Source of the DNA: CAIQIA01 sp945861105
GTDB lineage: Bacteria > Cyanobacteriota > Cyanobacteriia > PCC-6307 > Cyanobiaceae
Assembly: GCA_947488815.1 (NCBI GenBank)
Contig: CANLCC010000009.1
Coordinates: forward strand, 1 to 64,000
DNA: 64,000 bases
Reading direction: 5' to 3'
Shown: positions 11,985 to 21,297 of the stretch, in pieces
How positions within the stretch are numbered: the first letter of the stretch is position 1
Layout of the letters: each line of letters opens with the position of its first letter
The notes under the pieces: model-generated
Seen by the model: only the letters and a program-made list of their open reading frames with translations
What the model was told of the DNA's origin: nothing
The model's database searches: none
Made by a program: the position numbers and the translations under genes

Positions 11985-12560
11985 ATGACCCCTGCGGCCT
12001 CCCTGGTGCGGACCTCCCTGCGATCGGTCGTGCTGGCGACAGCCATGGCCATGGCCGTCGGCGGAGCCCCGGCAGGGGCCACCGAAAACATCGTCTTTGT
12101 GAGCGGCGCCTTCCGCCGCACCATCTACACCCGCGACCTCGACAGCTTCGTGCGCACCGGTGTGCCCACGGGCCTGCTGGCCGATGTGCTGCGGTTCGGC
12201 AACCAGAACCCGGCGAGCGTGCGCACCCTGCTCACCACCGAATTGCCGGTGCCCGTGGCCCTCACCAGCCGCCTGCTCAACACCCGCATCGGCGAGGCCC
12301 TGCTGCGTCGTGCCACGGCGGTGGTGCATCCCCTGCGGGCCCCCCAGGCGGGGGTGCCGGCCCTGCGGTCGGCCCTGGTGCTGGGGGTGGCCGATGGCGG
12401 CGGCAAACTGTCGCCCCTGGGGGTGCTGCGGGCCTACCCCGCTGAAGAGATGGCGATCGATCTGCCCCAGCTGCTGGGGCTGCTCAAGAAGGCCTCGACG
12501 ATCAGTGATCTGGTGCGTTTCTTCTCCGAAGCCCCCCTGGACGGCCTGAGGGGCAATTGA
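11985..12560 (+). CDS. Secreted DUF1400-only protein
   Basis: 191 residues with a signal peptide (hydrophobic stretch to about residue 31, ending PAGA). The mature part resembles the DUF1400 domain that usually precedes an alpha/beta-hydrolase domain in cyanobacterial proteins (ENIVFVSGAF opening, DLDSFVRTG, PLGVLRAYP). The hydrolase is absent and there is no GxSxG, so it is a free-standing accessory domain. It follows the ABC1 kinase gene by 6 bp and is probably co-transcribed. A two-domain relative lies at 60804. Function unknown. Confidence 0.75.
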   Translation: MTPAASLVRTSLRSVVLATAMAMAVGGAPAGATENIVFVSGAFRRTIYTRDLDSFVRTGVPTGLLADVLRFGNQNPASVRTLLTTELPVPVALTSRLLNTRIGEALLRRATAVVHPLRAPQAGVPALRSALVLGVADGGGKLSPLGVLRAYPAEEMAIDLPQLLGLLKKASTISDLVRFFSEAPLDGLRGN

Positions 12561-12568
12561 CCCCGGCC

Positions 12569-12574
12569 TAGATT
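12569..12574 (+). promoter_or_regulatory. Candidate -10 element of thrC
   Basis: TAGATT lies 17 bp before the GTG start of thrC. The same hexamer precedes the RRM gene at 32050. No good -35 box is seen. Confidence 0.35.
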
Positions 12575-12591
12575 CGGCTTTTTCAGGGCCC

Positions 12592-13695
12592 GTGCCTGTC
12601 CCCGAGACGCTGCGGCGGCTGCTCAAGCCCCCGATCACCCAAGCCTGGCCGGGTCTGATCCAGGGTTATCGGCAATGGCTGCCGGTCACCGACCGCACAC
12701 CGGTGGTGAGCCTCGGCGAAGGGGCCACACCGCTGGTGCGGGCCCCGGCCCTGGAAGCCCGCCTGGGGCGCGGCATCCGGGTGTGGCTCAAGGTTGATGG
12801 CCTCAACCCCACCGGCAGCTTCAAGGACCGGGGGATGACCATGGCGGTCAGCAAGGCCAAGGAGGACGGTGCCGAGGCGGTGATCTGCGCCAGCACCGGC
12901 AACACCTCGGCTGCCGCGGCCGCCTACGCCCGCCGGGGGGGCCTGCGGGCGTACGTGCTCATTCCGGATGGCTACGTGGCCCAGGGCAAGCTCGCCCAGG
13001 CCCTCGTCTACGGCGCCGAAGTGCTGGCGGTGAAGGGCAACTTCGACCGGGCGCTCACCATCGTGCGGGAGGTGGCCGAGCGCTACCCCGTCACCCTGGT
13101 CAATTCGCTCAACCCCTACCGACTGCAGGGGCAGAAGACGGCTGCCTTCGAAATCGTCGATGTGCTCGGCGATGCGCCCGACTGGCTCTGCATCCCCATG
13201 GGCAATGCAGGCAACATCTCGGCGTACTGGATGGGTTTCCAGGAGTACCGGCAGAACGGTCGCAGCCGGCGGCTGCCCCGGATGATGGGCTTCCAGGCCG
13301 CCGGGGCGGCACCGCTGGTGAGCGGCACCACCGTCGAAGAGCCCGAAACGGTGGCAACGGCGATCCGCATCGGCAATCCCGCCAACCGCAGCAAGGCCCT
13401 GCAGGTGAGGGAAGAAAGCGGTGGCGGCTTCGCCTCGGTCAGTGACGAGGCGATCCTCGAGGCCTACCGCTTCCTGGCCTCCCAGGAAGGGGTGTTCTGC
13501 GAGCCGGCCAGCGCAGCCTCGGTGGCGGGCCTGCTGAGCCGGTCAGAGGAGATCCCAAGCGGCGCCCGGGTGGTGTGCGTGCTCACCGGCAATGGCCTCA
13601 AGGACCCGGGCACCGCCCTCGAGAACGGCAGCGCCGGCTTCCATGCGGGTCTGCAGCCCGACCTCGAGACCGTTGCCCGCGTGCTCGGCTTCTGA
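12592..13695 (+). CDS. thrC: Threonine synthase
   Basis: 367 residues from a GTG start. The PLP-dependent enzyme converts O-phosphohomoserine to threonine in the cytoplasm. The PLP lysine motif NPTGSFKDRGM is near residue 66, the phosphate-binding glycine-rich loop is GNAGNISAYW, and STGNTSAAAAAYA marks the substrate site; the length fits the short bacterial class. The gene lies just left of the putative origin, as thrC does at the end of marine picocyanobacterial chromosome maps, from memory. Confidence 0.95.
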   Translation: MPVPETLRRLLKPPITQAWPGLIQGYRQWLPVTDRTPVVSLGEGATPLVRAPALEARLGRGIRVWLKVDGLNPTGSFKDRGMTMAVSKAKEDGAEAVICASTGNTSAAAAAYARRGGLRAYVLIPDGYVAQGKLAQALVYGAEVLAVKGNFDRALTIVREVAERYPVTLVNSLNPYRLQGQKTAAFEIVDVLGDAPDWLCIPMGNAGNISAYWMGFQEYRQNGRSRRLPRMMGFQAAGAAPLVSGTTVEEPETVATAIRIGNPANRSKALQVREESGGGFASVSDEAILEAYRFLASQEGVFCEPASAASVAGLLSRSEEIPSGARVVCVLTGNGLKDPGTALENGSAGFHAGLQPDLETVARVLGF

Positions 13696-14035
13696 ACTGT
13701 CTGGGGAAGACGGACCCTGAACCTGCGGAGAAGCGGGGGAGAAACGGAGGCCCCGTGGCACCCCCTGTTCTCCCCAGGTTGTGGACGCTGGGGAGAACAG
13801 GGACAAGCTCCCCGCAACGATGAAAACCCTCCTCAGGCCTGGGGAGGCAAGCCCCCAGTCCCTGCAGGCCCAGGGGCGGTTTTCCACTATTTCCCCAGGC
13901 TCTACGGCTGCGGGCTGTTGGTCTTTTTTTCTGAATCCTTTGATCCCTTAGAGCAGGGGGTGGGGGTTCGGCAGGCCCTCATTGCGCTTCCGGGGCCGGT
14001 GTGGAAGCGTGGTGGAACCCCCGACGGCCGTGGCG
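13696..14035. other. Candidate chromosome replication origin upstream of dnaN
   Basis: 340 bp without a supported gene lie between thrC and dnaN. They contain TTTTCCACT at 13880-13888 (one mismatch to the cyanobacterial DnaA box TTTTCCACA), TTTCCCCA at 13890-13897, TGTGGAAGC at 14000-14008 (reverse complement ends TTCCACA), and GTTGTGGAC inside the loop of a large inverted repeat. A T-rich tract at 13921-13950 is the least G+C-rich part and could unwind. In Synechococcus elongatus the origin is next to dnaN, and picocyanobacterial maps start at dnaN. The call is from context and motifs; GC skew was not computed. Confidence 0.55.
13763..13802. repeat. 14-bp perfect inverted repeat with a 12-nt loop, in the dnaN upstream region
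   Basis: The arms at 13763-13776 (CCCTGTTCTCCCCA) and 13789-13802 are exact reverse complements. The loop holds a DnaA-box-like GTGGAC word. There is no following T-tract, so it is a poor transcription terminator for thrC. An origin-associated element is the better reading. Confidence 0.7.
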
Positions 14036-15196
14036 ATGAAGGTGGTCTGCAGCCAGTCAGAACTCAGCGCGAGCCTGCAGCTCGTGAGCCGGGCCATTGC
14101 CGCCCGACCCACCCATCCGGTGCTCGCCAATGTGCTCGTGGCGGCTGATGCCGCCGCCGGTCGCCTCAGCCTCACCGGCTTTGATCTCAGCCTCGGCATC
14201 CAGACCAGCTTTCCCGCCGCCGTGGAGGCCAGTGGTGCCATCACGTTGCCCGCCCGCCTGCTGGGCGACATCGTCAGCCGCCTGCCCCCCGAAGGTCCCC
14301 TCACCCTGGCGGTGGCCGAAGGGGAGGAGCAGGCCCACCTCTCCGCCCTCAGCGGCAGTTACCAGGTGCGGGGCCTCACCGCCGAAGACTTCCCTGACCT
14401 GCCCCTCGTCCAGTCGGGACAGACCCTGCAGCTCAGCGGCACCGCCATGGTCGAGGGCCTGCGCCGCACCCTGTTCGCGGCCAGCGGCGACGAAGCCAAA
14501 CAGATCCTCACCGGCGTGCATGTGCGCGTCGACCAGACCGGTCTCGAATTCGCCGCCACCGATGGTCACCGGCTGGCGGTGCTGCGCAATGCCGGCGGCG
14601 AGGCCGAATCCCCCGTCACCTCGGGCGAGACCGTCGACAGCTTTGCCGTGACCGTGCCCGCCCGCTCCCTGCGGGAGCTGGAACGGCTGCTGTCGGCCCG
14701 CAGCGGCGACCAGCCCATCAGCCTCTTCTGCGACAGGGGGCAGATCGTCTTTCTCTGGGATGACCAGGTGCTCACCAGCCGCACCCTCGAGGGCACCTAC
14801 CCCAACTACGGCCAGCTGGTGCCCGATCGCTTCACGCGGGCGGTGCGGGTCGAGCGGCGGCCCCTCGTCGGTGCCCTCGAGCGCATCGCGGTGCTGGCCG
14901 ACCAGCAGAGCAGCGTCGTCAAGCTGCGGGTCGAAGGGGCCAGCGGTGGTCGCCTGCTGATCAGCGCCGATGCCCAGGACGTGGGCAGTGGTTCCGAATC
15001 CCTCGCCGCCGGCATCGAGGGGGATCCCTTCGAGATCGCCTTCAACGTGCGCTACCTGCTCGACGGCCTCAAGGTGATGCCCGATGCCGAGGTGGAACTG
15101 CGCTGCAACGCTCCCACCAGTCCGGCGGTGTTCGTGGGCAGCGATGCCGTCGAACGCTTCACCTACCTGGTCATGCCCGTCCAGATCCGCAGCTGA
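14036..15196 (+). CDS. dnaN: DNA polymerase III sliding clamp, beta subunit
   Basis: 386 residues, the normal clamp length. The ring-shaped dimer tethers DNA polymerase III. I chose the ATG at 14036 because it gives the family N-terminus MKVVCSQSELSASLQLVSRA; a GTG six bases earlier is possible. Three repeated clamp domains can be followed, with FAATDGHRLAVL in the middle and the conserved C-terminus PVFVGSDAVERFTYLVMPVQ. It begins the conserved dnaN-purL-purF block, next to the candidate origin. Confidence 0.97.
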   Translation: MKVVCSQSELSASLQLVSRAIAARPTHPVLANVLVAADAAAGRLSLTGFDLSLGIQTSFPAAVEASGAITLPARLLGDIVSRLPPEGPLTLAVAEGEEQAHLSALSGSYQVRGLTAEDFPDLPLVQSGQTLQLSGTAMVEGLRRTLFAASGDEAKQILTGVHVRVDQTGLEFAATDGHRLAVLRNAGGEAESPVTSGETVDSFAVTVPARSLRELERLLSARSGDQPISLFCDRGQIVFLWDDQVLTSRTLEGTYPNYGQLVPDRFTRAVRVERRPLVGALERIAVLADQQSSVVKLRVEGASGGRLLISADAQDVGSGSESLAAGIEGDPFEIAFNVRYLLDGLKVMPDAEVELRCNAPTSPAVFVGSDAVERFTYLVMPVQIRS

Positions 15197-15203
15197 CGGT
15201 TCC

Positions 15204-15950
15204 ATGCCCGCCTCCCGCCACATCGCCGTCTCCGAGCTGCTGCGGGCCCGGGTGCGCCACAGCGACGGCGAGGACCGGGGCCTCGGCCACCAGATCTGGA
15301 TGCACCCGCCCTGCCATCGGGTGCTGGGCTGGAGCTGCCGCCCGGCGGCCTTCGGCCCCCGGCGCACGGTCTGGCGCCTGGACCAGCTGCTCAGCCTTGA
15401 TCCCGGCGAAGCGGTGGTGCGGGGGGAACCGGCCAGCACCGACCAGGAGAGCCTCGACCTGCTGCCCACCCTGCTGGAGGCGGATCTGATCGGTCGCCAG
15501 GGCCAGCCCCTGGGCCGCCTGGTCGATGCCGTGGTCGAACGCGACAGCGGTCGGATCGTGCATTACCTGGTGGCCCGCAGCGATCCACGGCTGCCGGGCA
15601 CCAGCCGCTGGCGCCTCGATCCCGACCGCATCCTCGACCAGCGGCCGGGACAGGTGGAAGCGGCGCTGCAGGGTCTCGACGATCTGCCCCTCGACCGGGC
15701 CGGCGTGCGTGAGCAGGTGCTCAGTCGCTCCCGCCGCTGGCGCGATGGCCTGCGGGACCGCCTTGGCGGAGACGAGGAGGAGGGGTTCGGGCTTGATGGT
15801 GTTGAGGAGCGGCTGCGGGGCTGGGGGGAGCGCCTGCGCGATGGCGGTGAGGAGCTGATCGGTCGCCTCCGGGATGACGAGCCCCGGCGGCCGTCCCGCA
15901 GGCCGGCGCCCCCCGCCCGGGGCGACGACGACGAGGACCCCTGGATCTGA
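15204..15950 (+). CDS. PRC-barrel domain protein
   Basis: 248 residues from the ATG at 15204, 8 bp after dnaN. A PRC-barrel-like segment is visible around ADLIGRQGQPLGRLVDAVVE (about residues 93-112), with an upstream region that may be a second degenerate copy. The C-terminal third is strongly charged and low in complexity (Arg/Asp/Glu), ending in GDDDEDPWI. Picocyanobacterial genomes carry a gene of this kind between dnaN and purL. Its role is unknown; PRC barrels occur in photosynthetic reaction-centre H subunits and in RimM. Confidence 0.75.
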   Translation: MPASRHIAVSELLRARVRHSDGEDRGLGHQIWMHPPCHRVLGWSCRPAAFGPRRTVWRLDQLLSLDPGEAVVRGEPASTDQESLDLLPTLLEADLIGRQGQPLGRLVDAVVERDSGRIVHYLVARSDPRLPGTSRWRLDPDRILDQRPGQVEAALQGLDDLPLDRAGVREQVLSRSRRWRDGLRDRLGGDEEEGFGLDGVEERLRGWGERLRDGGEELIGRLRDDEPRRPSRRPAPPARGDDDEDPWI

Positions 15951-16009
15951 GCACCCCTCCGGGGGGGCGCGGGTCGGCGAGACTGGAACCCTCCCTGGTG
16001 CCCTCCGCC

Positions 16010-18328
16010 ATGGCCATGTCTGCCATTGCCGCCCAGGTGGCCCGTGAGGGGCTCACCCCGGACGACTACGACGAGATCGTGCGGCGGCTGGGGCGTGAGC
16101 CCAACCAGGCCGAGCTGGGCATGTTCGGGGTCATGTGGTCCGAACACTGCTGCTATCGCAATTCGCGACCCCTGCTCAGGGGCTTCCCCACCGAGGGGCC
16201 GCGCATCCTGGTGGGGCCGGGGGAAAATGCCGGGGTGGTGGACCTGGGCGACGGCCACCGGTTGGCGTTCAAGATCGAGAGCCACAACCATCCCTCCGCC
16301 GTCGAACCCTTCCAGGGGGCGGCCACCGGGGTGGGGGGCATCCTGCGCGACATCTTCACGATGGGGGCCCGCCCCATCGCCCTGCTCAATGCCCTGCGCT
16401 TCGGACCCCTCGACGACCCCCGCAACGTTGGTCTGATGGAGGGCGTGGTGGCCGGCATCGCCCATTACGGCAACTGCGTCGGGGTGCCCACGGTCGCCGG
16501 TGAGGTGGCCTTCGATGCCAGCTATTCCGGCAATCCGCTGGTCAATGCCATGGCCCTGGGGCTGATGGAGACCGATGACATCGTGCGGTCGGGGGCTGCC
16601 GGGGTGGGCAATCCGGTCGTCTACGTGGGCAGCACCACCGGCCGCGACGGCATGGGCGGGGCCAGCTTCGCCAGCGCCGAGCTCAGCGAAGCCTCGCTCG
16701 ACGACCGGCCGGCGGTGCAGGTGGGGGACCCCTTTCTCGAGAAGGGACTGATCGAGGCCTGCCTGGAGGCCTTCCAGAGCGGCGATGTGGTCGCCGCCCA
16801 GGACATGGGGGCCGCGGGCCTCACCTGCAGCTGCGCCGAGATGGCCGCCAAGGGTCATGTGGGCATCGAGCTCGACCTCGACCGGGTGCCGGCCCGCGAG
16901 ACCGGCATGACCGCCTACGAGTACCTGCTCTCGGAATCCCAGGAGCGGATGCTGTTCGTGGTGACGGCCGGCACCGAAGAGGCCCTGATGCAGCGCTTCC
17001 GCCGCTGGGGATTGCAGGCGGCCGTGGTGGGGCGGGTGCTGGCCGAGCCGGTGGTGCGGGTGCTGCACCAGGGGGCCGTGGCCGCCGAGGTGCCGGCCCG
17101 GGCCCTGGCGGAGGACACCCCCGTCAATCAGCGGCCCCTGCTGGCCGAGCCCCCCGCCGAGGTGCTGGCCCACTGGGCCTGGACGGAGGCGAGCCTGCCG
17201 CCCCTGGAGCCGGCGGCCGTGGTCGGGCAGCTGCTCCGGCTGCTCGATGACCCCACCATCGCCAGCAAGCGTTGGGTGTGGCGCCAGTACGACCACCAGG
17301 TGCAGGCCAACACCGTGGTGCTGCCCGGTGGCGCCGATGCCGCAGTGCTGCGACTGCGGCCCCAGCAGGGCCCCCTGGCCCTGAAGCCCAGCCGCCTCGG
17401 GGTGGCGGCCACCGTCGATTGCCCCAACCGCTGGGTGGCCCTCGATCCCGAACGGGGGGCGCTGGCCGCCGTGGCCGAGGCCGCCCGCAACCTCAGCTGC
17501 GTGGGGGCCGAACCGCTGGCGGTGACCGACAACCTCAATTTCCCTTCCCCCGAGACCGCCACGGGCTACTGGCAGCTGGCCATGGCCTGCCGTGGGCTGG
17601 CCGAGGCCTGCCGCGCCCTCGCCACCCCCGTCACCGGTGGCAATGTCTCGCTCTACAACGACACCCGCCTGCCTGACGGCACGGTGCAGCCCATCCAGCC
17701 CACGCCGGTGGTGGGAATGGTGGGCCGCATCGCCGACCTCGGGCGCATCGCCGGCCTGGCCTGGCGGCAGCCGGGGCGGCCGCTGCTGCTGCTGGGGCTG
17801 CCCCTCGACACGCCCGCCGGTGATGACCGCCTGGGACTGGCCGGCAGCAGCTGGCTGCAGGTGTGCCAGGGCCTGTGCACGGGGCGTCCGCCACGCACCG
17901 ACCTCGACCTGGAACGGCGGGTGCAGGGTGCCCTGCGGGCGGCCATCGCCGCCGGCCTGGTGGAGGCCGCCCACGACATCTCCGACGGTGGTCTGCTCGT
18001 CGCCCTGGCCGAGATGGCCCTGGCCTCGGCGGCGGGTGCCTCGATCCGGTTGCCGTCGGTCTCCGTGCCCCTGCAGCGTCTGCTCTTCGCCGAGGGGGGG
18101 AGCCGCGTCGTGGTGGCGGCCGCGGCGGCCGATGCCGCCCCCCTGCGGTCCCTGCTGATCGACCATGGCTGTCCGGCCGAGCTGCTGGGCAGCAGCAGCG
18201 ACGACGGCCAGCTGCGCCTGCAGCTCGGCAGCGAGGCTCCCCTGGGCTGGGAGGTGGAGGAGCTGCGGCGGGTGTACGAGGGGGCCCTGCCCCGACGGCT
18301 GGGGGGCACCCCCGGTGGGGCAGAATGA
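16010..18328 (+). CDS. purL: Phosphoribosylformylglycinamidine synthase subunit PurL
   Basis: About 772 residues, the length of the small PurL of the PurLQS complex. It makes FGAM from FGAR, ATP and ammonia in purine synthesis. The signature ELGMFGVMWSEHCCYRNS is near the N-terminus, with FKIESHNHPSAVEPFQGAATGVGG and a second half carrying the CPNRW, TDNLNF and HDISDGGLLVA motifs. The start is uncertain among GTG 15998, ATG 16010 and ATG 16016. purF follows within 11 bp. Confidence 0.96.
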   Translation: MAMSAIAAQVAREGLTPDDYDEIVRRLGREPNQAELGMFGVMWSEHCCYRNSRPLLRGFPTEGPRILVGPGENAGVVDLGDGHRLAFKIESHNHPSAVEPFQGAATGVGGILRDIFTMGARPIALLNALRFGPLDDPRNVGLMEGVVAGIAHYGNCVGVPTVAGEVAFDASYSGNPLVNAMALGLMETDDIVRSGAAGVGNPVVYVGSTTGRDGMGGASFASAELSEASLDDRPAVQVGDPFLEKGLIEACLEAFQSGDVVAAQDMGAAGLTCSCAEMAAKGHVGIELDLDRVPARETGMTAYEYLLSESQERMLFVVTAGTEEALMQRFRRWGLQAAVVGRVLAEPVVRVLHQGAVAAEVPARALAEDTPVNQRPLLAEPPAEVLAHWAWTEASLPPLEPAAVVGQLLRLLDDPTIASKRWVWRQYDHQVQANTVVLPGGADAAVLRLRPQQGPLALKPSRLGVAATVDCPNRWVALDPERGALAAVAEAARNLSCVGAEPLAVTDNLNFPSPETATGYWQLAMACRGLAEACRALATPVTGGNVSLYNDTRLPDGTVQPIQPTPVVGMVGRIADLGRIAGLAWRQPGRPLLLLGLPLDTPAGDDRLGLAGSSWLQVCQGLCTGRPPRTDLDLERRVQGALRAAIAAGLVEAAHDISDGGLLVALAEMALASAAGASIRLPSVSVPLQRLLFAEGGSRVVVAAAAADAAPLRSLLIDHGCPAELLGSSSDDGQLRLQLGSEAPLGWEVEELRRVYEGALPRRLGGTPGGAE

Positions 18329-18338
18329 TTAAGCGGTC

Positions 18339-19871
18339 ATGATGAACGAGCCCGTGGCCGAGTCAGGGATCGAGCCCTTCGACCTGTTCGAGAGCACCGA
18401 TGCTCCCGACCGCCCCGAGGAAGCCTGCGGTGTCTTCGCCGTGCTGGCGGCGGACGAGCCCGTGGCCAGCCTCTGCTACTTCGGTCTCTATGCCCTGCAG
18501 CACCGGGGGCAGGAATCGGCGGGCATCGCCGTCTTTGACCGGCAGAAGGTGCGCCTGCACAAGGACATGGGCCTGGTGAGCCAGGTCTTTGACCAGGACG
18601 TGCTGGAGCGCCTGCCCGGCACCCAGGCCGTGGGTCATACCCGCTACTCCACCACCGGCAGTTCCCGGGTCTGCAATGCCCAGCCCCTGGTGCTGATGAC
18701 CCGCCTGGGCCCCTTCGCCCTGGCCCACAACGGCAACCTGGTGAACACCGTCTCCCTGCGGGACGAGCTGGCGATGGAGGGGTTCTGCACCTCCACCAGC
18801 ACCGACAGCGAACTGATCGCCTTTGCGGTGCAGCGGCAGGTCAACGACGGTCGCGACTGGGACGAGGCGATCATGGCGGCGGCGGGCCGCTGCCGCGGGG
18901 CCTTCAGTCTGGCCATCGGCACCCCCGAGGCCCTCTATGCCCTGCGCGATGCCCACGGCCTGCGGCCCCTGGTCTTCGGTCGCCTCGGCGATGACACCGG
19001 TACCGGCTGGGTGGTGAGCAGCGAGACCTGCGGGCTCGACATCATCGGTGCCAGCCATGTCGATGACGTGGCGGCGGGGGAGCTGGTGCGGTTCCGTGCC
19101 GGAGACGCCGAACCCCTGCGGCGCCGCTGGGCGGAGGCGACCCCGCACCTGTGCGTCTTTGAGCTCATCTACTTTGCCCGCCCCGACAGCTGTTTCTTCG
19201 GTGAATCGCTGTACAGCTACCGCCGTCGCATCGGCCAGCAGCTGGCCCGAGAGGCGCCGGTGGACGCTGATCTGGTGATCGGTGTGCCCGATTCGGGCAT
19301 TCCCGCCGCCATCGGCTTCTCCCAGATCAGCGGCATTCCCTTCGGGGACGGGCTGATCAAGAACCGCTATGTCGGCCGCACCTTCATCCAGCCCACCCAG
19401 GCGATGCGCGAGGCGGGCATCCGCGTCAAGCTCAATCCCCTGCGGGATGTGCTCGAAGGTCAGCGGATCGTCGTCGTTGATGACTCGATCGTGCGGGGCA
19501 CCACCAGCCGCAAGCTGGTGCAGGCGTTCCGCGAAGCCGGGGCCCGGGAGGTGCACATGCGCATCAGTTCACCGCCGGTGACCCATCCCTGCTTCTACGG
19601 CATCGACACCGACAGCCAGGACCAGCTCATCGCCGCCCGCCTGGATGAAGCCGCCATCGCCGCCCACCTCGGGGTGGATTCCCTCGGTTACCTCAGCCGT
19701 GACGGCATGGTGGCCTGCGCCAGGGCCGAGGCCGGCCACTTCTGCACCGCCTGCTTCGATGGCCATTACCCGATCCCGGTGGAGGAGGGGCTGAAGGCCA
19801 GCAAGCTGATGCTTGAGCCCGCGGTGATCAGCGCTGGCGCAGCTCCTGCCGCCGCTGGTCCACCAGGCTAG
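18339..19871 (+). CDS. purF: Amidophosphoribosyltransferase
   Basis: 510 residues. It catalyses the first committed purine step, transferring glutamine amide nitrogen to PRPP. The Ntn-hydrolase nucleophile is Cys30 in EEACGVFAV, so the preceding residues are a propeptide expected to be removed. GHTRYSTTG and HNGNLVN follow, and the PRPP loop is RIVVVDDSIVRGTTSRK. The 3' end overlaps the converging outer-membrane gene by 44 bp. It is downstream of purL in the conserved dnaN cluster. Confidence 0.97.
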   Translation: MMNEPVAESGIEPFDLFESTDAPDRPEEACGVFAVLAADEPVASLCYFGLYALQHRGQESAGIAVFDRQKVRLHKDMGLVSQVFDQDVLERLPGTQAVGHTRYSTTGSSRVCNAQPLVLMTRLGPFALAHNGNLVNTVSLRDELAMEGFCTSTSTDSELIAFAVQRQVNDGRDWDEAIMAAAGRCRGAFSLAIGTPEALYALRDAHGLRPLVFGRLGDDTGTGWVVSSETCGLDIIGASHVDDVAAGELVRFRAGDAEPLRRRWAEATPHLCVFELIYFARPDSCFFGESLYSYRRRIGQQLAREAPVDADLVIGVPDSGIPAAIGFSQISGIPFGDGLIKNRYVGRTFIQPTQAMREAGIRVKLNPLRDVLEGQRIVVVDDSIVRGTTSRKLVQAFREAGAREVHMRISSPPVTHPCFYGIDTDSQDQLIAARLDEAAIAAHLGVDSLGYLSRDGMVACARAEAGHFCTACFDGHYPIPVEEGLKASKLMLEPAVISAGAAPAAAGPPG

Positions 19872-21297
19872 GGGCCCCTTCAGGCCAGCGGGCCGAGTAG
19901 CGGTACAGCTCGGCCAGGGCGGTGTTGTGCTGCTCGCGGGCGACGGCCTCCGACTCCAGGGCCTGACGCAGCTTCTCGATGTTCTGAACCAGCGTGGTGG
20001 CGTCGTTGGCATCACCCCGGAAATTGCGGCGTCCGTTGTCCAGGGCTGCCCTGGCTGACTGCAGCTGCACGCGGGTGCTGTCCAGCAGGATCCGGCTGGT
20101 GGTGTAGCTCGCATGGCTGCTCTCCACCTGCCGCGTCACCGTGAGCCGGTCGAGGGCGGCCTGCTGCAGGGCCTGATCGGCCTGGCGCCGCAGGGCCGTG
20201 GCCTCGGCGCCCAGCACCCCGCCATCGAACAGTCGCCAGCGCCACTGCAGTCCGCCATCGAGCCGCAGGTTGCCGTTGCCGCCGCTGGTGCTGCTGCTGG
20301 GGGCCTCCAGGGATTCGAGCGAGTAGTTCTCGAGTTCCGCCTTCAGCTGACCCCGCAGGCCGAGGCTGGGCAGGTAACGGCTCTGCACCGCCCGCGCCGA
20401 CCAGGACAGCCCATCGGCTCCGGCCAGGCTGCGGCGGATCTCTTCCCGCAGGGCCAGGGCTTCGGTGATGGTGGCCGCACGGTCCAGGGACCACTCGCCG
20501 CTGGCCTGCAGCGGCTCGGCCGGCAGGGCGAGATCCCCCGGGGGCAGGCTCAGCAGTTCCGCCAGCTGGGCGGCCGTTTGCACCAGATCGTCGTGGGTGC
20601 GCACGCGGGTCTGCACCAGTGCCAGTTCTTCCGTGCGCAGCTGCTCGTTGCCCCCGGCGGCGTTGGCCAGGGAGCCGGCCAGCTTGTAGAGGGTGCGGTA
20701 GGCCTGCTCGAGCTCCTGCAGCCGTTGCAGGGCGTAGTACCGGCTCTGGATGTCGAGGATCAGGTCACGGGCGGTGATGTCGAACAGCAGCTCCTGGGCC
20801 TGCTGCCCGGCCAGATTCGACCGCAGCCGCGGCGTGCGGCTGGGGTCGAAGAAGCTCCAGTCGAGGGTCAGCCGCGGCACGCCATAGGTGCTGCTGCGCA
20901 GGTTGTTGGTGATGCTGACGCCATCAAGGGTGTCGTTGCTGCTGTCGCGCTCGCGCACCCGTCGCCAGCCCACCAGGCCCGGATCATCGTTGTCGGCCAG
21001 CAGGCTCGGCGACCATTCGCGCCGGATGGCGATGCCCTGCCATTGCAGGGCCTGAAGCTGGTCGTACTCGCGGGCCAGGCGCGGCTGCCGCTGCAGCCCC
21101 AGCACCACCGCCTCCTGCAGCGTCAGCCTGCGGGCGTTCTGCTCGAGCCGATCACCGAGCCGTTCCAGTCGTTGCTTCAGGATCCCCAGGCTGGCATCAA
21201 CGGCCGGGGCGGCCATCGCCATGGGTGGCTGCAGCAGCAGCAGCCACCCCAGCAGCGCCTTGCCTGCGGGGCGGCGGCGCCTAATTCGATTGGCCAT
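19828..21297 (-). CDS. TolC-family outer membrane efflux protein
   Basis: 489 residues from the ATG at 21297; the open frame is longer, but this start gives a signal peptide (basic RRRR, hydrophobic GWLLLLQPPMAMA, cut near AAPA). Two long alpha-helical, heptad-like halves (RLTLQEAVVLGLQRQP opening, ALALREEIRRSLAGADG in the second half) are typical of TolC-type channels that span the outer membrane and periplasm for secretion or efflux. The start overlaps the end of the topoisomerase gene by 17 bp. The exact substrate partner is unknown. Confidence 0.85.
   Translation of the reverse strand: MANRIRRRRPAGKALLGWLLLLQPPMAMAAPAVDASLGILKQRLERLGDRLEQNARRLTLQEAVVLGLQRQPRLAREYDQLQALQWQGIAIRREWSPSLLADNDDPGLVGWRRVRERDSSNDTLDGVSITNNLRSSTYGVPRLTLDWSFFDPSRTPRLRSNLAGQQAQELLFDITARDLILDIQSRYYALQRLQELEQAYRTLYKLAGSLANAAGGNEQLRTEELALVQTRVRTHDDLVQTAAQLAELLSLPPGDLALPAEPLQASGEWSLDRAATITEALALREEIRRSLAGADGLSWSARAVQSRYLPSLGLRGQLKAELENYSLESLEAPSSSTSGGNGNLRLDGGLQWRWRLFDGGVLGAEATALRRQADQALQQAALDRLTVTRQVESSHASYTTSRILLDSTRVQLQSARAALDNGRRNFRGDANDATTLVQNIEKLRQALESEAVAREQHNTALAELYRYSARWPEGAPSLVDQRRQELRQR

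Noticed and set aside
13763..13802. Terminator of thrC
   Set aside because: The stem is perfect but no T-tract follows on either strand; the origin-region reading is preferred.
15563..18166. 867-codon open frame on the minus strand
   Set aside because: Antisense to the PRC-barrel gene and purL, low complexity, no domain; shadow frame.
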